Below the pieces are notes generated by a model, which did not search any database, had not been told where the DNA came from, and was given only the letters and a program-made list of their open reading frames with translations. A DNA stretch of 64,000 nt from Colocasia esculenta (taxonomy: Eukaryota > Streptophyta > Magnoliopsida > Alismatales > Araceae). The position numbers were made by a program, and so were the translations under genes. The stretch spans positions 102,590,948-102,654,947 of the forward strand of contig CM024755.1 in the NCBI GenBank assembly GCA_014218235.1, read 5' to 3'. Shown piece by piece: positions 12,102 through 23,351 of this stretch; position 1 is the stretch's first letter, and each line of letters begins with the position of its first letter.

Positions 12102-12978
12102 TTATCTTTGGTGTGGAGTTTGGTTCTTCTTTGTCGGGCAATCGATGACTCGATGTTGTTGACTTCCGCAATGCAAACATCTGCCCAGTTTCTTCCAACA
12201 ATTTTCAATCTGATGCCCTGGCTTTTTACAAAATTTACAGAATTCTTTCCGCTTTGCTTCCCCTTTCATTCTCTTACTATCTACTGTATTTCTTCCTTTA
12301 TTATCATGGGAATGGGTAGCACGTTCCCTTTTCAACACCTTTTTCTTTTGGATCTTTTCAAGAAGTCCCATGGTGTCCTCTACTATTTGAGCTCTCGATA
12401 CCATGTCCGAATATACTACAAGGTCTAGCGGAGCCAACTTTTCCCAGAACACAGGTCTCAATCCTTCTAAGAATCTCTTTGCCTTCATCTTTTCGTACTC
12501 ACCAAATGTGGTGCATATTGTGCTAGTCTTTCAAATTGTGCTTCATATTCTGCTACAGACAGCATTCGTTGTTTTAACTCTGCAAATTCTTTGCCTTCTT
12601 CTCACGAATCCTTTCGGAAAAATTTGGTGTTGAAGAGTTCTAAAAATTCATCCCACTCTATGTTGATGTCGGGTAGTTGTCGACTGGCAGCCTCCCACCA
12701 AGCTCTAGCATCGCGGTCCAATTGGAAGGTTGCCAGAAGGACTTTCTCTTGTTCTGAACATTGCATAACTCTAAAGATTCGTTCCATCGCTTCACCCAAT
12801 TTTCAACTTCATCGGGATCCGGAGTTCCATTAAACCTAGGAGGATTCATTCGTTGGAAATTTCCGTATAAATCTCCTGCCCCATTCCTTGCTCCTGCTTG
12901 AATCACGTTGTTAAGGGCTTGAGTTAACCCTTGTACGGTGCTTTGCAAGTCCCGCAATTGTCCATGCTCACCAGCCAT
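12102..12978 (-). pseudogene. gag remnant of TR-GAG unit B
   Basis: Second copy of the gag gene, with ATG at 12978. The part after RIFRVM is better preserved than in unit A (QCSEQEKVLLATFQLDRDARAWW and the downstream gag core). It has its own lesions: one base missing near 12789 in the ENWVK region, two bases missing at the NTKFF motif, which brings a TGA into frame at 12602-12604, and one T fewer than unit A near 12490, before MKAKRF. It shares the frame break near 12594 with unit A, so that defect predates the copying of the unit or was copied with it. Both CCHC knuckles (CKFCKKPGHQIENC, CLHCGSQQHRVIDC) are present. There is no pol. Confidence 0.88.
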
Positions 12979-13203
12979 CTCCACTAATCTCCTGCGAGCA
13001 ATAACACTTTATTTATTTCTTTTTAGACTTTGGGTGGTAAAGTATTACCAAGTTGATACATATATATATATAGATAAATGTATTCAAATCTTAACCATGG
13101 TTCTACCCAATTCTCACATAGGTATGGTAGTTGACTTAGACACATGTCAGGGCAGTTCACCTAGACATCCTAGACTTAAAATATATTATTAAGGACATCC
13201 TAG

Positions 13204-13215
13204 GCTATGATACCA
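13204..13215 (-). other. Mutated primer-binding site, unit B
   Basis: The minus strand reads TGGTATCATAGC, with one mismatch to the TGGTATCAGAGC seen in every other element in the window. This would weaken tRNA priming from this unit. Confidence 0.85.
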
Positions 13216-13217
13216 AC

Positions 13218-16200
13218 TGTCATGCCCCGCCAATTTAGCAGCGGAATAAATCGGGGAGGCATGAACAACGAGTATGGTAATGTAAATTGCGCATACATTC
13301 GTAAATATCAGAGCAACTAATGAACAATAATTGTAATAAAACTCATCATTTTATTGATAATTCATCTAAACTATTACAACCACTAATTCAGAGCCAAAAT
13401 ATAGGGCTCAATAACATTATTACATTGGAAAAGAAATCTAAAGCAATTATCTAACTAGACTCTAAGGTACTAAGGACATTCCATCGCTATGACTTCAGGA
13501 CGCTCATCACTCCAGTCCAATCCCGTTGTTGGGTGTAAGGTCATCCCTTGACTTACCTGAAAACACAATAACAAATAACGAAGGGTGAGCGATAACGCTC
13601 AGTAGGACTTAATATCTCGTGTAAACAAGCAAGCTTTAAGTGATTAATGTCTTGTAACGCAGGTTAACTAGAGAGGACGATCATGTATAGTCAAGAAAGT
13701 AATAGTACAAGATAACAAGTGAACGATAATATATTTCTCAAGAGTATTGCAAAATTAGGATGACAACATAACGAGATACCGTGTAACAAGATAGTGTATA
13801 ACAAGATAGCGTGTATCAAAATGACATGAAATAGGATAGCTTGTATCAAGGTGGTGTGTAACGAGATAGCTTGTAAAGAGATAGCATGTAATGAGATAAC
13901 GTGTATGGTTGCACAACGGTGCACTAGTCGAGTACGACAATAGTCACTTTGGGATAGCAGCCGTTTAACGATAGTACATTTCGTCTGAACTCCTCAGACT
14001 AATGTTAATCAGTCAGGGCTAGCACACTAATAGCACAGAACTGGCACAATATGTCTGAACTCCTCAGACTAATAGTAAAACAATTAGATGTCTAGCCAAT
14101 GTCGAGATAGTCAGAACCAGTGCAATGCATAACACTGTCAATAGCCCCTGCAGGTATTTTCGGGTGGCTCTCTGCCCCCAGGACTAGATTGGAGCCCCTA
14201 GGACATTCTCCGTGCCCTGCACACTTAGCATTAAAGTTAGTAGGTCACCAGACCCATATTATGGCGCTAGACAGTCATGTATAGTACAAGCAATGGGAGC
14301 CACAACAGCTCAAGAGTTTCAAGAGAGTACTAGATGAATAGACGAGATAGTAGAGTGAACGTGAATAGATGAGAGTACAAGGATAGTAGATGATAGGGGT
14401 ATAATCGTAAAACAACGATAAACCACGATAGTAACGGTTGCACAACACCAGGTCGGGTACCGGCAGTCAGGTAGAAGTCACATCCGCCCATTAGCCGTGC
14501 CGCGTACACGAGCCAGATGGTCCGGCGTGATCACAAGATAAGAGAGATCTCACTAAGGCTGTTTGGATCGTACTGATCCCTAAGAGTGTAACGGGATTTA
14601 AAGGTACAACCAGCTCGTCGGCTAAGGACGTGCGCCAAAGCCAAGAAGACTTACGGAGGCCTTGACAAGGAGTCCCTAGTCTAGTCGAGAGTATTCCTGG
14701 TGGAGAGGTGGTCCATGTCAAGAGAAAGTGTGTAACAAAACGTTGTCCGTCTTGCCTCGAGTGCTCGAAGGCAGAGGGACGCGATAACGGTGTACAAATC
14801 ACGCGAGTAAAACGAAGACATGTGTCATTTAAATAATAGGGAAATTAAGTAATTAATTTCACTTAATTACCAGATACATTATTGAGTAATTTAATAGGGT
14901 CAAATGGAAATAAACAATGTTTAGTGTGCAAGTGTAAAGAAATCATGAGAATAGAATAAGTCGTGCTCACGGCTTTTAAATTAATAAGAGTCATTTAAAT
15001 ATTATCCAATAAAATATTCAGATCATTTATTAAGCTTAACAGTACATGGTTTAACTTGTATAAGGATTAGATGGCATTTAAAGTAGGGATATAAGAGCAA
15101 TTAAAGGTTCTTGCAGAAATTTCAAGAACGGGATGGGGGTGCCTGTCGCGATCACGTCGCGACGGGGCACATGGGCGCGTCAAACTGCTAACGCGGCGGG
15201 AGTTCCCGTCGCGGTCCAGGTCGCGACGGGGTGGCCTGACGCGACGTGTGAACCGGCCTGGTCTGGCCCGGTTCAGAGTTGAGAACGCGGCGGTACAGGC
15301 ACCTGCATTATGAACGCGTCGCCTTAGCCAACCGCGACCTCCCAGTATCGCGACGGATCGCGCCGCCGCGATAACAGGGATGTCCGGCCTTTTTTCTATT
15401 TTTCTCTAGGTGGACCCTTCTTGACACAGGGTCATTCTAAAATCAGTATAAAATCGCACGGTGATCCAAAAAGCACAAACCAGTTTTAAACGAAAGTAGA
15501 CATATATCTATCAACATGCATGATTAATTTTAAAATAGACAAGGTTTAGACAAGCATTGATCAGGTTACTTTTTAGTGACCTAAACAGGCGCAGTCAGGG
15601 TTCAATGAATTAATTAGAGGTGTATACATGATCAAAAATTACGAAACCAAGGGCGTTCAAAAGCTAACTGGAAGTGGTATTTATGATAATTTTATCATGA
15701 TCTGAAGTCAAGCATGAACGGGCTTCATAAGCAATCATGAAGGGTAGGGTGCATGTATCTGACAGAGATTCAATGAATTAATTCTCCCTCATGGCAGATC
15801 GAAATATTATGAAACTAGAGGCGTTTGAAAGCTACTACATGGTAGTATCAATGAGAATTTTCTCATAGCATGGGAATAAGTACGTGCAAGGTATTAGAGA
15901 AAACATGAGATTCGGGTTCATAGTGACAGCTAGATTTTATGAATTAAATTCGCCCAAATGGATGAGCAGAATGCAACGAAACTATAGGGCTTTTGAAGAG
16001 GTACATGAAGGCTACCTAGGATAATTATTTCACGATTTTTTCTTGAGATATTGCCTACCTTTTTCGTGAAGGAAGAAAACCCTAGTTTTGGTGACGAAAA
16101 TGGAAAACCCTTCTTGCTCCAAGCCTTCTCCTTCCTTGCTCCTTGGTCTCCAGCTCTTCTCCTCTTCCTCTCCAAAAGTCTTAGCACGAAATTGTGGGGT

Positions 16201-17354
16201 GCTAGGGTCAAATGGGGGGTGTTTTGATGGCTTGTAGAGTTCTAAATCACCTAAAACTCTTTCCTCCTAATTTAATTACGAATTTCCATAATTATCTCAT
16301 ATTTTTCTTGCTATATCTATCTAATTGGGTAAGGGAGAGGTCTAATTTCGTGGGTAATGGTTTAGGATAGGATTATGACTCTTATTAAGATATATATGAG
16401 TCATATTAGTACTTTAATGACCTCTTTTTAATTAAGAGATAATATAGTTACGAATTTCCCTATTTAATTTGGGTCTCTTATATTTAACCCAATTGTCTCT
16501 CATCTAAATCTCAATTTTAGATTAGGATAGAGTCCTACTGAGTTATACTAGGTTTAGAACTCTTTCTAAGATGATTAAGAGTTAAAATACTCATTATCTT
16601 AACCCTTTTCTATTTATTAATATTTTAGGTACGAATTTCACTTATTTAACTCTCATCTCATGGTGGACTCTTCATAATTGGGCCCAAAACTTTATGCTAG
16701 GACCATTAGTAAAACTCATTACTAATTTGACTTAATGGGTATAGATTTAATTCTAATTATTCACCCTTTATCCTTATGTAAATCTATTTATCACACTTAT
16801 TCAAGTAATTTCATATTTTTATTTCAATTAAATATTATTCATGCCAATATTTCTAACCTTCATCATTTGAGCTCTTACTCTGGCCCAATAACTCGTGTGA
16901 GCTTAATTGTACAACCCATGTACTTACTTTACTTATTAGATTTTTAATTATCCTTTTATTAGAGAATTTATTCATGGGCCAAGATTGTCCATTGGTCTAG
17001 ATATCATAATGGACTATCATCCCATATTATTTAAAGTCTACCCACATATTTATTTTTATTATAATCCACTTTGGGTCAGGTCAGAAATAATGGGTTCTTC
17101 GACTTATTCCTTAATTATGCTAATAAGTCGCATAATTTCTGAAACTTGGTCTAAACGATTTTTCTGTGCCCAAATTTCATGATGGGTCATTAGAGAACAT
17201 TATTTAAAGTATAACTACTATTTTTACGAAATTTTTATAGGGGTTTATACGCATGCAATAATGATGTGCACATTTTTAACTAATTGAATTTATTAATTGA
17301 TGAAATTTCAATTTATCCATAATTTTTAATTAATGGATTTTCCGGGGTACTACA
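13218..17354 (-). repeat. Giant LTR copy C (4.14 kb)
   Basis: 5' LTR of unit B and the right end of the array, with the same TG/CA ends as copies A and B. Internal modules are the 15-bp array 13766-13900, hairpin box 14603-14663 and CpG block about 15125-15390. It is followed directly by the second TSD copy (tcgga). Confidence 0.88.
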
Positions 17355-17359
17355 TCGGA

Positions 17360-18341
17360 CCTCTGGACTATGTTCGTAGCATGGCCATTGGTTGGTTAGT
17401 GAATTCTACCAGACTGCCAGCACCAACTATGCGTGTTGTGCAACTGTTACTATCGCCTATTTAACGTTGTTTCATGTGCAATGACCACTAGCTCTCATCT
17501 ATGCTCTATTCGCTCATCTATTCACGTTCTCTACACTCTCGTCTATTCATCAATTACTCTCATGTATTCTTGGTAGTCTCTATGGCCATTTGACTGATTG
17601 TCTAAAGATAAACAATATGACTAATTCTTTGCAATATAAAGGGCCCGGTCTGGTCCTCGGAGGTGCGCCAAAAAGTGCTAGTGCCCGCAGGAGTTAATTG
17701 ACCAGAGTGTTTGGCATTACACTCAAGTTCTATCTATCTCGATTATCTAAATGACAATCAAAGTGCTATGCTATACTCGACTCATTGTGCTATTGTGATC
17801 TATTTTGTGTTATTTGTGCTATGGCCATCCTGCTCTTATGCTATACTTGATACTTGTGCAATATGAATCTTGCTATTGTGCTATCTCTTCCTTGAAAATA
17901 CTTGACTCTCGCTCTCTGTCATTAGTTACTCTGCTCTTTAATACATTAATCATTTAAAGCATGCATGATCATGAGATTTAAGTCCTATTGGGCATTATCG
18001 CTCACCATGCGTTATTTGATATGTGTTCTCAGGTGAAACCGAAGAAGATACCTACACTCATGAGGATGGGAATGACCAGGAGTGAATCAAGAGTACCCTG
18101 GCATATTAGTATTATGTTAGAGTCTTAGTTAGTCTTTACTTTCATTCAACGTAATGATGTCAAGTGGGTCCGATAGAATTGCTCCGATATTAGTGGTTGT
18201 AATAGACATTTGAGGAATTATCAATGAAATACATTTGTTTTAGCGTTATTCTTTGTCCAATGGTTTGATGTCTATTATACGCTCTATACTCACTTACTTG
18301 CAATTGCTTCACGTTTCGATATTCCGCATCGGGGCGTGACA
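17360..18341 (+). repeat. Right part of the interrupted solo LTR
   Basis: It continues the LTR that starts at 424. It holds a short-period repeat of tgctat/tgtgctat words (about 17750-17900) and then ends in GGGGCGTGACA. No coding domain is seen in this 1-kb stretch. Confidence 0.82.
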
Positions 18342-18346
18342 TCAAC
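18342..18346. repeat. TSD tcaac, right copy
   Basis: Exact repeat of 419-423 directly after the terminal CA of the solo LTR. Confidence 0.93.
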
Positions 18347-19156
18347 TATTTCCTTGGACTACAAATCAAGCAAGACAAGGAAGGAACTCACATCAGTCAA
18401 ATCAAATACACCAAGGAATTATTAAAGAAATTCAGATTGGAAAATGCCAAGCCACTATCTACCCTATGAGCACATCAACAAGGTTAGATAGTGTTCAAGA
18501 AGTTAAGAAGGTGAACCAGAAACTTTATAGAGGTATGATTGGTTCACTACTTTACTTAACTGCAAGTAGACCTGATATTTTATGTAGTGTATGCATGTGT
18601 GCTAGATATCAATCTGATCCTAAGGAATCACACCTAATTTTAGTAAAAAATATTTTTAGATATTTAGCTCATACTCGACTTAGGTCTATGGTATCCTAAA
18701 ACGTGTGAAACAAATTTGATTGGATATTCAGATGTTGACTATGTTGGATGCAAAGTGGATAGAAAAAGCACCAGTGGTTGTTGTCAATTTCTTGCAGGAT
18801 GTTTAATATCATGGTCTATAAAGAAACAAAACTCAGTAGCCTTATCAACTGCCAAAGCTGAATGTGTGGCTACTGGGAGCTGTTGTACACAACTGTTTTA
18901 GATCAAACAACAGATTGAAGACTATGGATTGCACATCAAAACTATTCCACTGTTATGTGATAATACTAGCGCCATAAATCTCACCAAGAATCCTATACAA
19001 CACTCGAGGACCAAGCATATTGAGGTTAGGTATCATTTTATTAGAGATTATGCAACAAATGGTAATATTAGTATTTCTTTTATAGATACTCTAAATCAGT
19101 TAGTTGACATCATTACAAAAGCCTTATCTAAAGAGAGATTTACGTCTTTGAGATAG
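18347..19156 (+). pseudogene. Old Sirevirus pol, C-terminal RT and RNase H
   Basis: This continues the RT interrupted at 423 (YFLGLQIKQ, TKELLKKF, YRGMIGSLLYLTASRPDI) and runs into copia RNase H: YVGCKVDRKSTSGCCQFL, ALSTAKAECVATGSC, LCDNTSAINLTKNPIQHSRTKHIEVRYHF and DIITKALSKERF. It is broken by frame changes near 18460 and 18700 and a stop at 18899-18901. Order and motifs match the intact pol at 52611-55787. The usual AEAEYVA is altered to AKAECVA, a sign of decay. Confidence 0.9.
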
Positions 19157-19246
19157 GAATTAGGCATGTGCAATTTGTAACAGATTTATCTGCATATAAC
19201 TAAAATAAATAAATTTATTTCAGAACAAGATTTAACCACCTCTCCT

Positions 19247-19256
19247 CTATATAAAT
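19247..19256 (+). promoter_or_regulatory. TATA-like box upstream of the old env-like region
   Basis: The stretch CTATATAAAT lies between the end of pol and the env-like ATG at 19375, about 120 bases upstream of it. This would suit an internal promoter for the third gene. It is a sequence match only. Confidence 0.35.
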
Positions 19257-19374
19257 CAATTCTATTCTCTCCTATATTCTTTTTGCTTTTGCACTATCAG
19301 TTACACTTTTTTTTTGTCGTCTTGTGCAATTAATGCGCTGCCTTTTTCACTTTACCTTTCTTAGTTTTATATCA

Positions 19375-20911
19375 ATGGCAACTCCTCCCTTATCGATTCA
19401 CTCTCTCTCTCTTCGCACCTTTTCGACTCCGATGTCGGCGAAACCCTCCATCGACTCCACAGAGCCCTCTTCTCTCTTCAATAGACTTTTGATTCTACCT
19501 GCTAAATTTCTTGATGGGTTTTACTCCTCTTTCTCCTATGATCATTTAGAATCTTCTCTTGTCGATTTCCATGGCCACTTTTGGGAGTCCTAGTAGTTTG
19601 GGTGGCTACAGTGCGGCGTTCTTCACAGCCGAACAACTCGAAAGGTTTTAGGCAGTCATGATTAAGGTTTGCAACAACAAGGCAATTGATTTGGCAGACA
19701 TAGAGAAGCATGGAATGGTCAGTGTGATTGAAGCACTTGAGAGGATGAAATGGACAGGATTGTGTACTGTTTCTGAACCTAGCTATCTGCATTTGGCAAA
19801 GGTGTTCTATACCTGCCTTCAGTCTGAAGATGGGGGAATACTTACTTCTTTTGTTAAGGGTAAGAACATTCGCATCACTTTTGATATGTTGGAAGAACTA
19901 TTTGGCATTTCTAAGGAAGGTCACAGTTTGGTAGACACTGTGGATATTCATGCTAAAGGACTTGGGATTATCAGAACATAGTATAAGCTCAGAGAAGGAA
20001 AAATTGATATAAATCAGTTTACAGCTTTCAACATGCTACTGCACTTTATTGTTTGTCAGATTCTAGTACCTCGCAGTGTCACCTTTTCTCAATGTACAAA
20101 AAGAGATGCCGATATCATGTTCTAGGCAGTGCAAAATCAGAAAGTAAATATGGCTAAAATTATGTTTGAAAGAATGAAGTCTTCAGCTGAACTCATTTGG
20201 GATAAGAAGAACAAACTGGCAGTACCTCTTCCTTATGCTTATCTACTCACAAGAATCTTCCAGCATTTTGAAGTAGATCTGGAAGGGGAGTTGTTGGAGA
20301 GAATGGGGCAGCCCATCCGAACGAGGAACTTGAAGAAAATTGGATTCACTCTATCTGCTAATGTGTGGTCGAAGGTCTCCATGGCTGAAGGAGGCTCCAT
20401 TATGGGAGACACTCATAGTACAAAAGTTCCATCCTTTCAAGGAGCTGAGACTAAAGTTGGAGATATTGAACCAGCTGCACCCCTATTTGCTGGTCAAAGG
20501 TTTGAGGACATTGCTCATGAGCATATTGATCCAATTGAGCCCTATGGGCAACTAGATGTAAGAAGTGTACCTGAGCTTGAATTGGTAATTCCTGTTGTAC
20601 AGGAAACTTTTGCCAGTACTTTTGAAGAAGTAGCTCCTACTCAGGGGGAGCATACAGGTGTTCCCACAGATATCTTGTCAGCAGTACTTACAGAGACTGT
20701 TCCTGTTGAGGAAGCCTGTGTTCAAGAGATGTATGAAGAAGTTGTTCCAAATAGTTGCCCTTGGGACATTCAGAAGAAGTATGATCCTTTTGTGGAAGGT
20801 ATGGTAGAAGATGCCTCTGATGATGATGTATGTGCCCATCAAAATACAAAAACTAAAGCTCGGCATGAAGAACCAGTTGTTGGTGAAGCTGTTAAGGAAA
20901 AGGTTGTATAG
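19375..20911 (+). pseudogene. Env-like third gene of the old Sirevirus, N-terminal part (decayed)
   Basis: The ATG at 19375 opens a frame (MATPPLSIHS) that ends after 72 codons; coding continues in another frame through 19658-19981 and 20129-20911. The middle part (VIEALERMKWTGLCTVSEPSYLHLAKVFY, RITFDMLEELFGIS, PLPYAYLLTRIFQHFEVDLEG) has the character of the conserved domain in env-like genes of Sireviruses. The intact gene at 48664-50655 has comparable motifs (LVREFYKNL, SLPYGAHLTSVFKHFGVPLES). An acidic tail follows. Stops at about 19648, 19979 and 20124 are TAG. 'Env-like' is a positional name; no membrane function is shown. Confidence 0.72.
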
Positions 20912-23235
20912 GACAGGAATCCTAGGCTCACTAGAAGAAGTCATAACAAGCCAAAGAAAATAAAAATTTGTCTTCATCTTGAGCTTGTCAATGAAAGACT
21001 GAATGTTCAAGGGGAAATGATTTGTTCACTACAGGCCGACCTTGCATTTATAGTCCACAGCTAGCATTCACAAAACCAAGCTTTATGTGAAGTAAAATCT
21101 GAGCTTTAAGAGATGAAAATTGAACTGAGCAGTTTGACCACTATGGTGGGTGACCTCACTCAATTTGTGATAACTCACCTACTCTAATTTGGTAGGCCAT
21201 CAGAGCCATGTGTTTAAGTCACAGAAGATATTGCTGGGCCATCAGGGCCTCCCAAATAGAAAGCAAAAATTGCTAGGCCATCAGGGTCTTCAGAACAAGA
21301 AGCCGAAGTTGTTGGGCCATTAGAGCCATCCGTACAAGAAATAGAAGGTGCTACTGGGCTATCTGGGCCATCCTTTTAGGCCGAAGCTGTGATTGAGCCA
21401 TCAAGGCCTTCAACCTCTGTTGATCCACCTGCAGACATGGAGACTGGCAGAAAAGCAGCTCATTCTGAGATTCCTCCTGAGGATATGAGTGAGCAAACTC
21501 CTGCCCCTTCCTCTCCTATAGCTCCTTTCACTGCCCCTCCTGCTGGTGAGCCATCCAAGAAATCTCTTCCAAAACACATTTCTTCTCCCACTCCTTTCAT
21601 TGATGAACTAGCATCATCACCTACACCTCCCACTTCCATTCCCCCTACTCATTCTGAGGCACCTCCTGCTTCTACTTCTAGTACTTCTTCAGCTGGACCA
21701 TCTACACAACCTCAACCACATTCTTTCCCCTCTCTACATCCTCCTACTCCACCATCCTTCATCACTCTCATTCCTGAAGGGGCTTGCTTGGCTGACATTT
21801 CGGTCAGTCAAATCAAAGATGAATTTGAAGAAGCCATTATCAGGACAGTCTTGTCTATTTCTTCTCACGTTCACAAGACTAACTTCTCTTCAAGTCCTAC
21901 TCTGAAAAAGAGGAAAATTTCTCAAGAGCTTGTTCTCCACAGCTCTACCCCTTGTTTCCTCCACTATGGTACTCCTTATCTGCTACTCTTCGTGGCAAAT
22001 CTCTCTACACTGAGTACCTTCGGAAGTGCACCTTTGCTGTAGTTTTTGGACTTCCCTACCTCAATCTTTCAGAATACCTTTCTCTCATCTTTCCCTTGTC
22101 TGATGTGCCTAAAACTGAGATGAATAATATTCTTTCTTCTAATGAATCAAAGACTGGGGAATAGTGGGTCAAATCTCATAGAGCTCTTTACCGAAAGTTT
22201 AAGATTTCAAGGGATCGCTGATACCCTCCATCAGATCATCCTCTCTCTTTATCAGAATGGTTTGTGTATCAGCACACCTCATCTTGGGGACCTAAAATTT
22301 AGAAAGAAGTCAAGTTGGTCAGATAGTTTCAGATGTACAGTGATTATTGTCATATTAATAATCCTTCTGAGGCTCAACTAGCTCAATTTAGGTCTCCTCT
22401 AGATGACCTATGGTCCGTGCAAAAGGATTGTACATCCTTCCAAGTTGATTTTGCCACTCTCAAGCTTATAGAGTTCAAGTTATTACCTTAGTTGCACTTT
22501 CTTCTCATGGACTCTGATATTGGTCCCATCATTTTTGAAAGATATGCCAGAGTGAAAGCTCGGATTCAGGTCCAAAAAGGAGTTTCCTTAGCTTTTCCTC
22601 GCTTTCTTTTTTGAGAGTATCACAGAGGGTTCATCAAATCTTCCGTTCTAGCCCCTCTGTTAGCTGAATCTAAAAGATTTTTTTCTACTGAGTGGCGCAA
22701 GATATATCACCAGGCCACTCTCCAACTAGATCAGCTAAATTCAGCTAGTTCAAGTCCGATCAGCCCACATTATCTCCTGAGCAGTTCATGGATCTTAACT
22801 CCATCAATTTAGTGACAGAGCCTTATTCCATATGGGTTGAAAGGTACAAGGTATACATTGCTCTGAGGGAGGAACTGCTAGCTTACAACATTGCTTATCC
22901 TATATCCATAGATTAGTTTCTACAGCATGCTAGTTTTGGCACCTGTAGCCTCTACAAGATGACTCTCAATAATCTTGAATACAATCAGTTTCTTGAGGAT
23001 CAGAGGCAGCTTCACATCACCAAATTCAGAGCAAATATGGGGCCTTCCTATAATATTAGCAGGGAGTTTTTTAAGCATCATTTTGAAGAGTAGGAAGTCA
23101 AATCTTGGCCTCTCATCACACGTCGTGCTTCTTTCTTATCCCCCACCTTCTATATATCTAACTCCTAGTGATAAATATCATCCCTCTTGGCCTCCATTTC
23201 TATTTGTCTCTTTCATTCCCTACAATTATTTTTGA
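20912..23235 (+). pseudogene. Decayed downstream coding region of the old Sirevirus, function unknown
   Basis: The first part (about 21180-21780) encodes a low-complexity Pro/Ser/Thr-rich stretch with repeats of 'GPSGPS' and 'PSEP' type. From about 21930 to 22650 one frame reads as ordinary protein (SLYTEYLRKCTFAVVFGLPY, PLSLSEWFVYQHTSSWG, AQFRSPLDDLWSVQKDC, GPIIFERYARVKARIQ) except for isolated TAG/TGA codons, for example TAG at 22162-22164. The isolated stops suggest a gene open until fairly recently. I do not recognise the product. It may be the C-terminal part of the env-like protein or a further gene. The last 500 bases are too decayed to follow. Confidence 0.5.
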
Positions 23236-23337
23236 TTCATGACAAGAAGGGGGAGAAAATACTCTGAAATACATATTTCTAACTTAAAATGTATTTCAAA
23301 ATTTTCATCTTTATACTTTTATTGTTTTGTCATCACC

Positions 23338-23350
23338 AAAAAGAGGGAGA
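23338..23350 (+). other. Polypurine tract of the old Sirevirus
   Basis: The stretch aaaaagagggaga is followed by t and the LTR start TGATGAACAACC. The layout matches that of the young Sirevirus (aaaaagggggaga, t, TGTTGGG on the minus strand). Confidence 0.8.
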
Positions 23351-23351
23351 T

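Larger units (their letters stand above)
2376..17354 (-). mobile_element. Tandem non-autonomous gag-only LTR retrotransposon array (TR-GAG type), LTR-I-LTR-I-LTR
   Basis: Three LTR copies (2376-6519, 7805-11935, 13218-17354) alternate with two interiors (6520-7804, 11936-13217). On the minus strand each LTR begins TGTAGTACCCC and ends GGGGCATGACA. Each interior has a PBS for initiator-tRNA-Met at its 5' side and a PPT (aagtgggggagga) at its 3' side. Only a gag remnant lies inside; no protease, RT, RNase H or integrase is visible. The LTRs are more than three times longer than the interior. Elements with terminal repeats and only a GAG domain are known in plants as TR-GAG. The PPT is identical over 13 bases to that of the gypsy element at 39130-62971, so a Tekay-like autonomous relative could have mobilised it. 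The tandem form suggests recombination between LTRs. Confidence 0.87.
424..18341 (+). mobile_element. Solo LTR of a Tekay-like Ty3/gypsy element, split by a later insertion
   Basis: The segment begins TGTAGCAACC, ends GGGGCGTGACA and is flanked by a perfect 5-bp duplication (tcaac). Without the inner array (2376-17354) it is about 2.9 kb and holds no PBS, PPT or coding domain, so it is best read as one LTR left after recombination between two LTRs. Its end resembles that of the gypsy LTR at 39130-41562 (CGGGGCGTGACA). It shares a CpG-rich repeat block (about 1530-1790), a hairpin box (2231-2290) and a short-period repeat (about 17750-17900) with the other gypsy LTRs here. Orientation is plus by those shared modules. 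Small open frames inside it, such as the one over 1554-1850, are by-products of the CpG repeats. Confidence 0.85.

Noticed and set aside
2376..17354. A firm history of the three LTRs from shared variants
   Set aside because: With only three sequences, a shared base in two copies may just be a private change in the third; an outgroup is needed.
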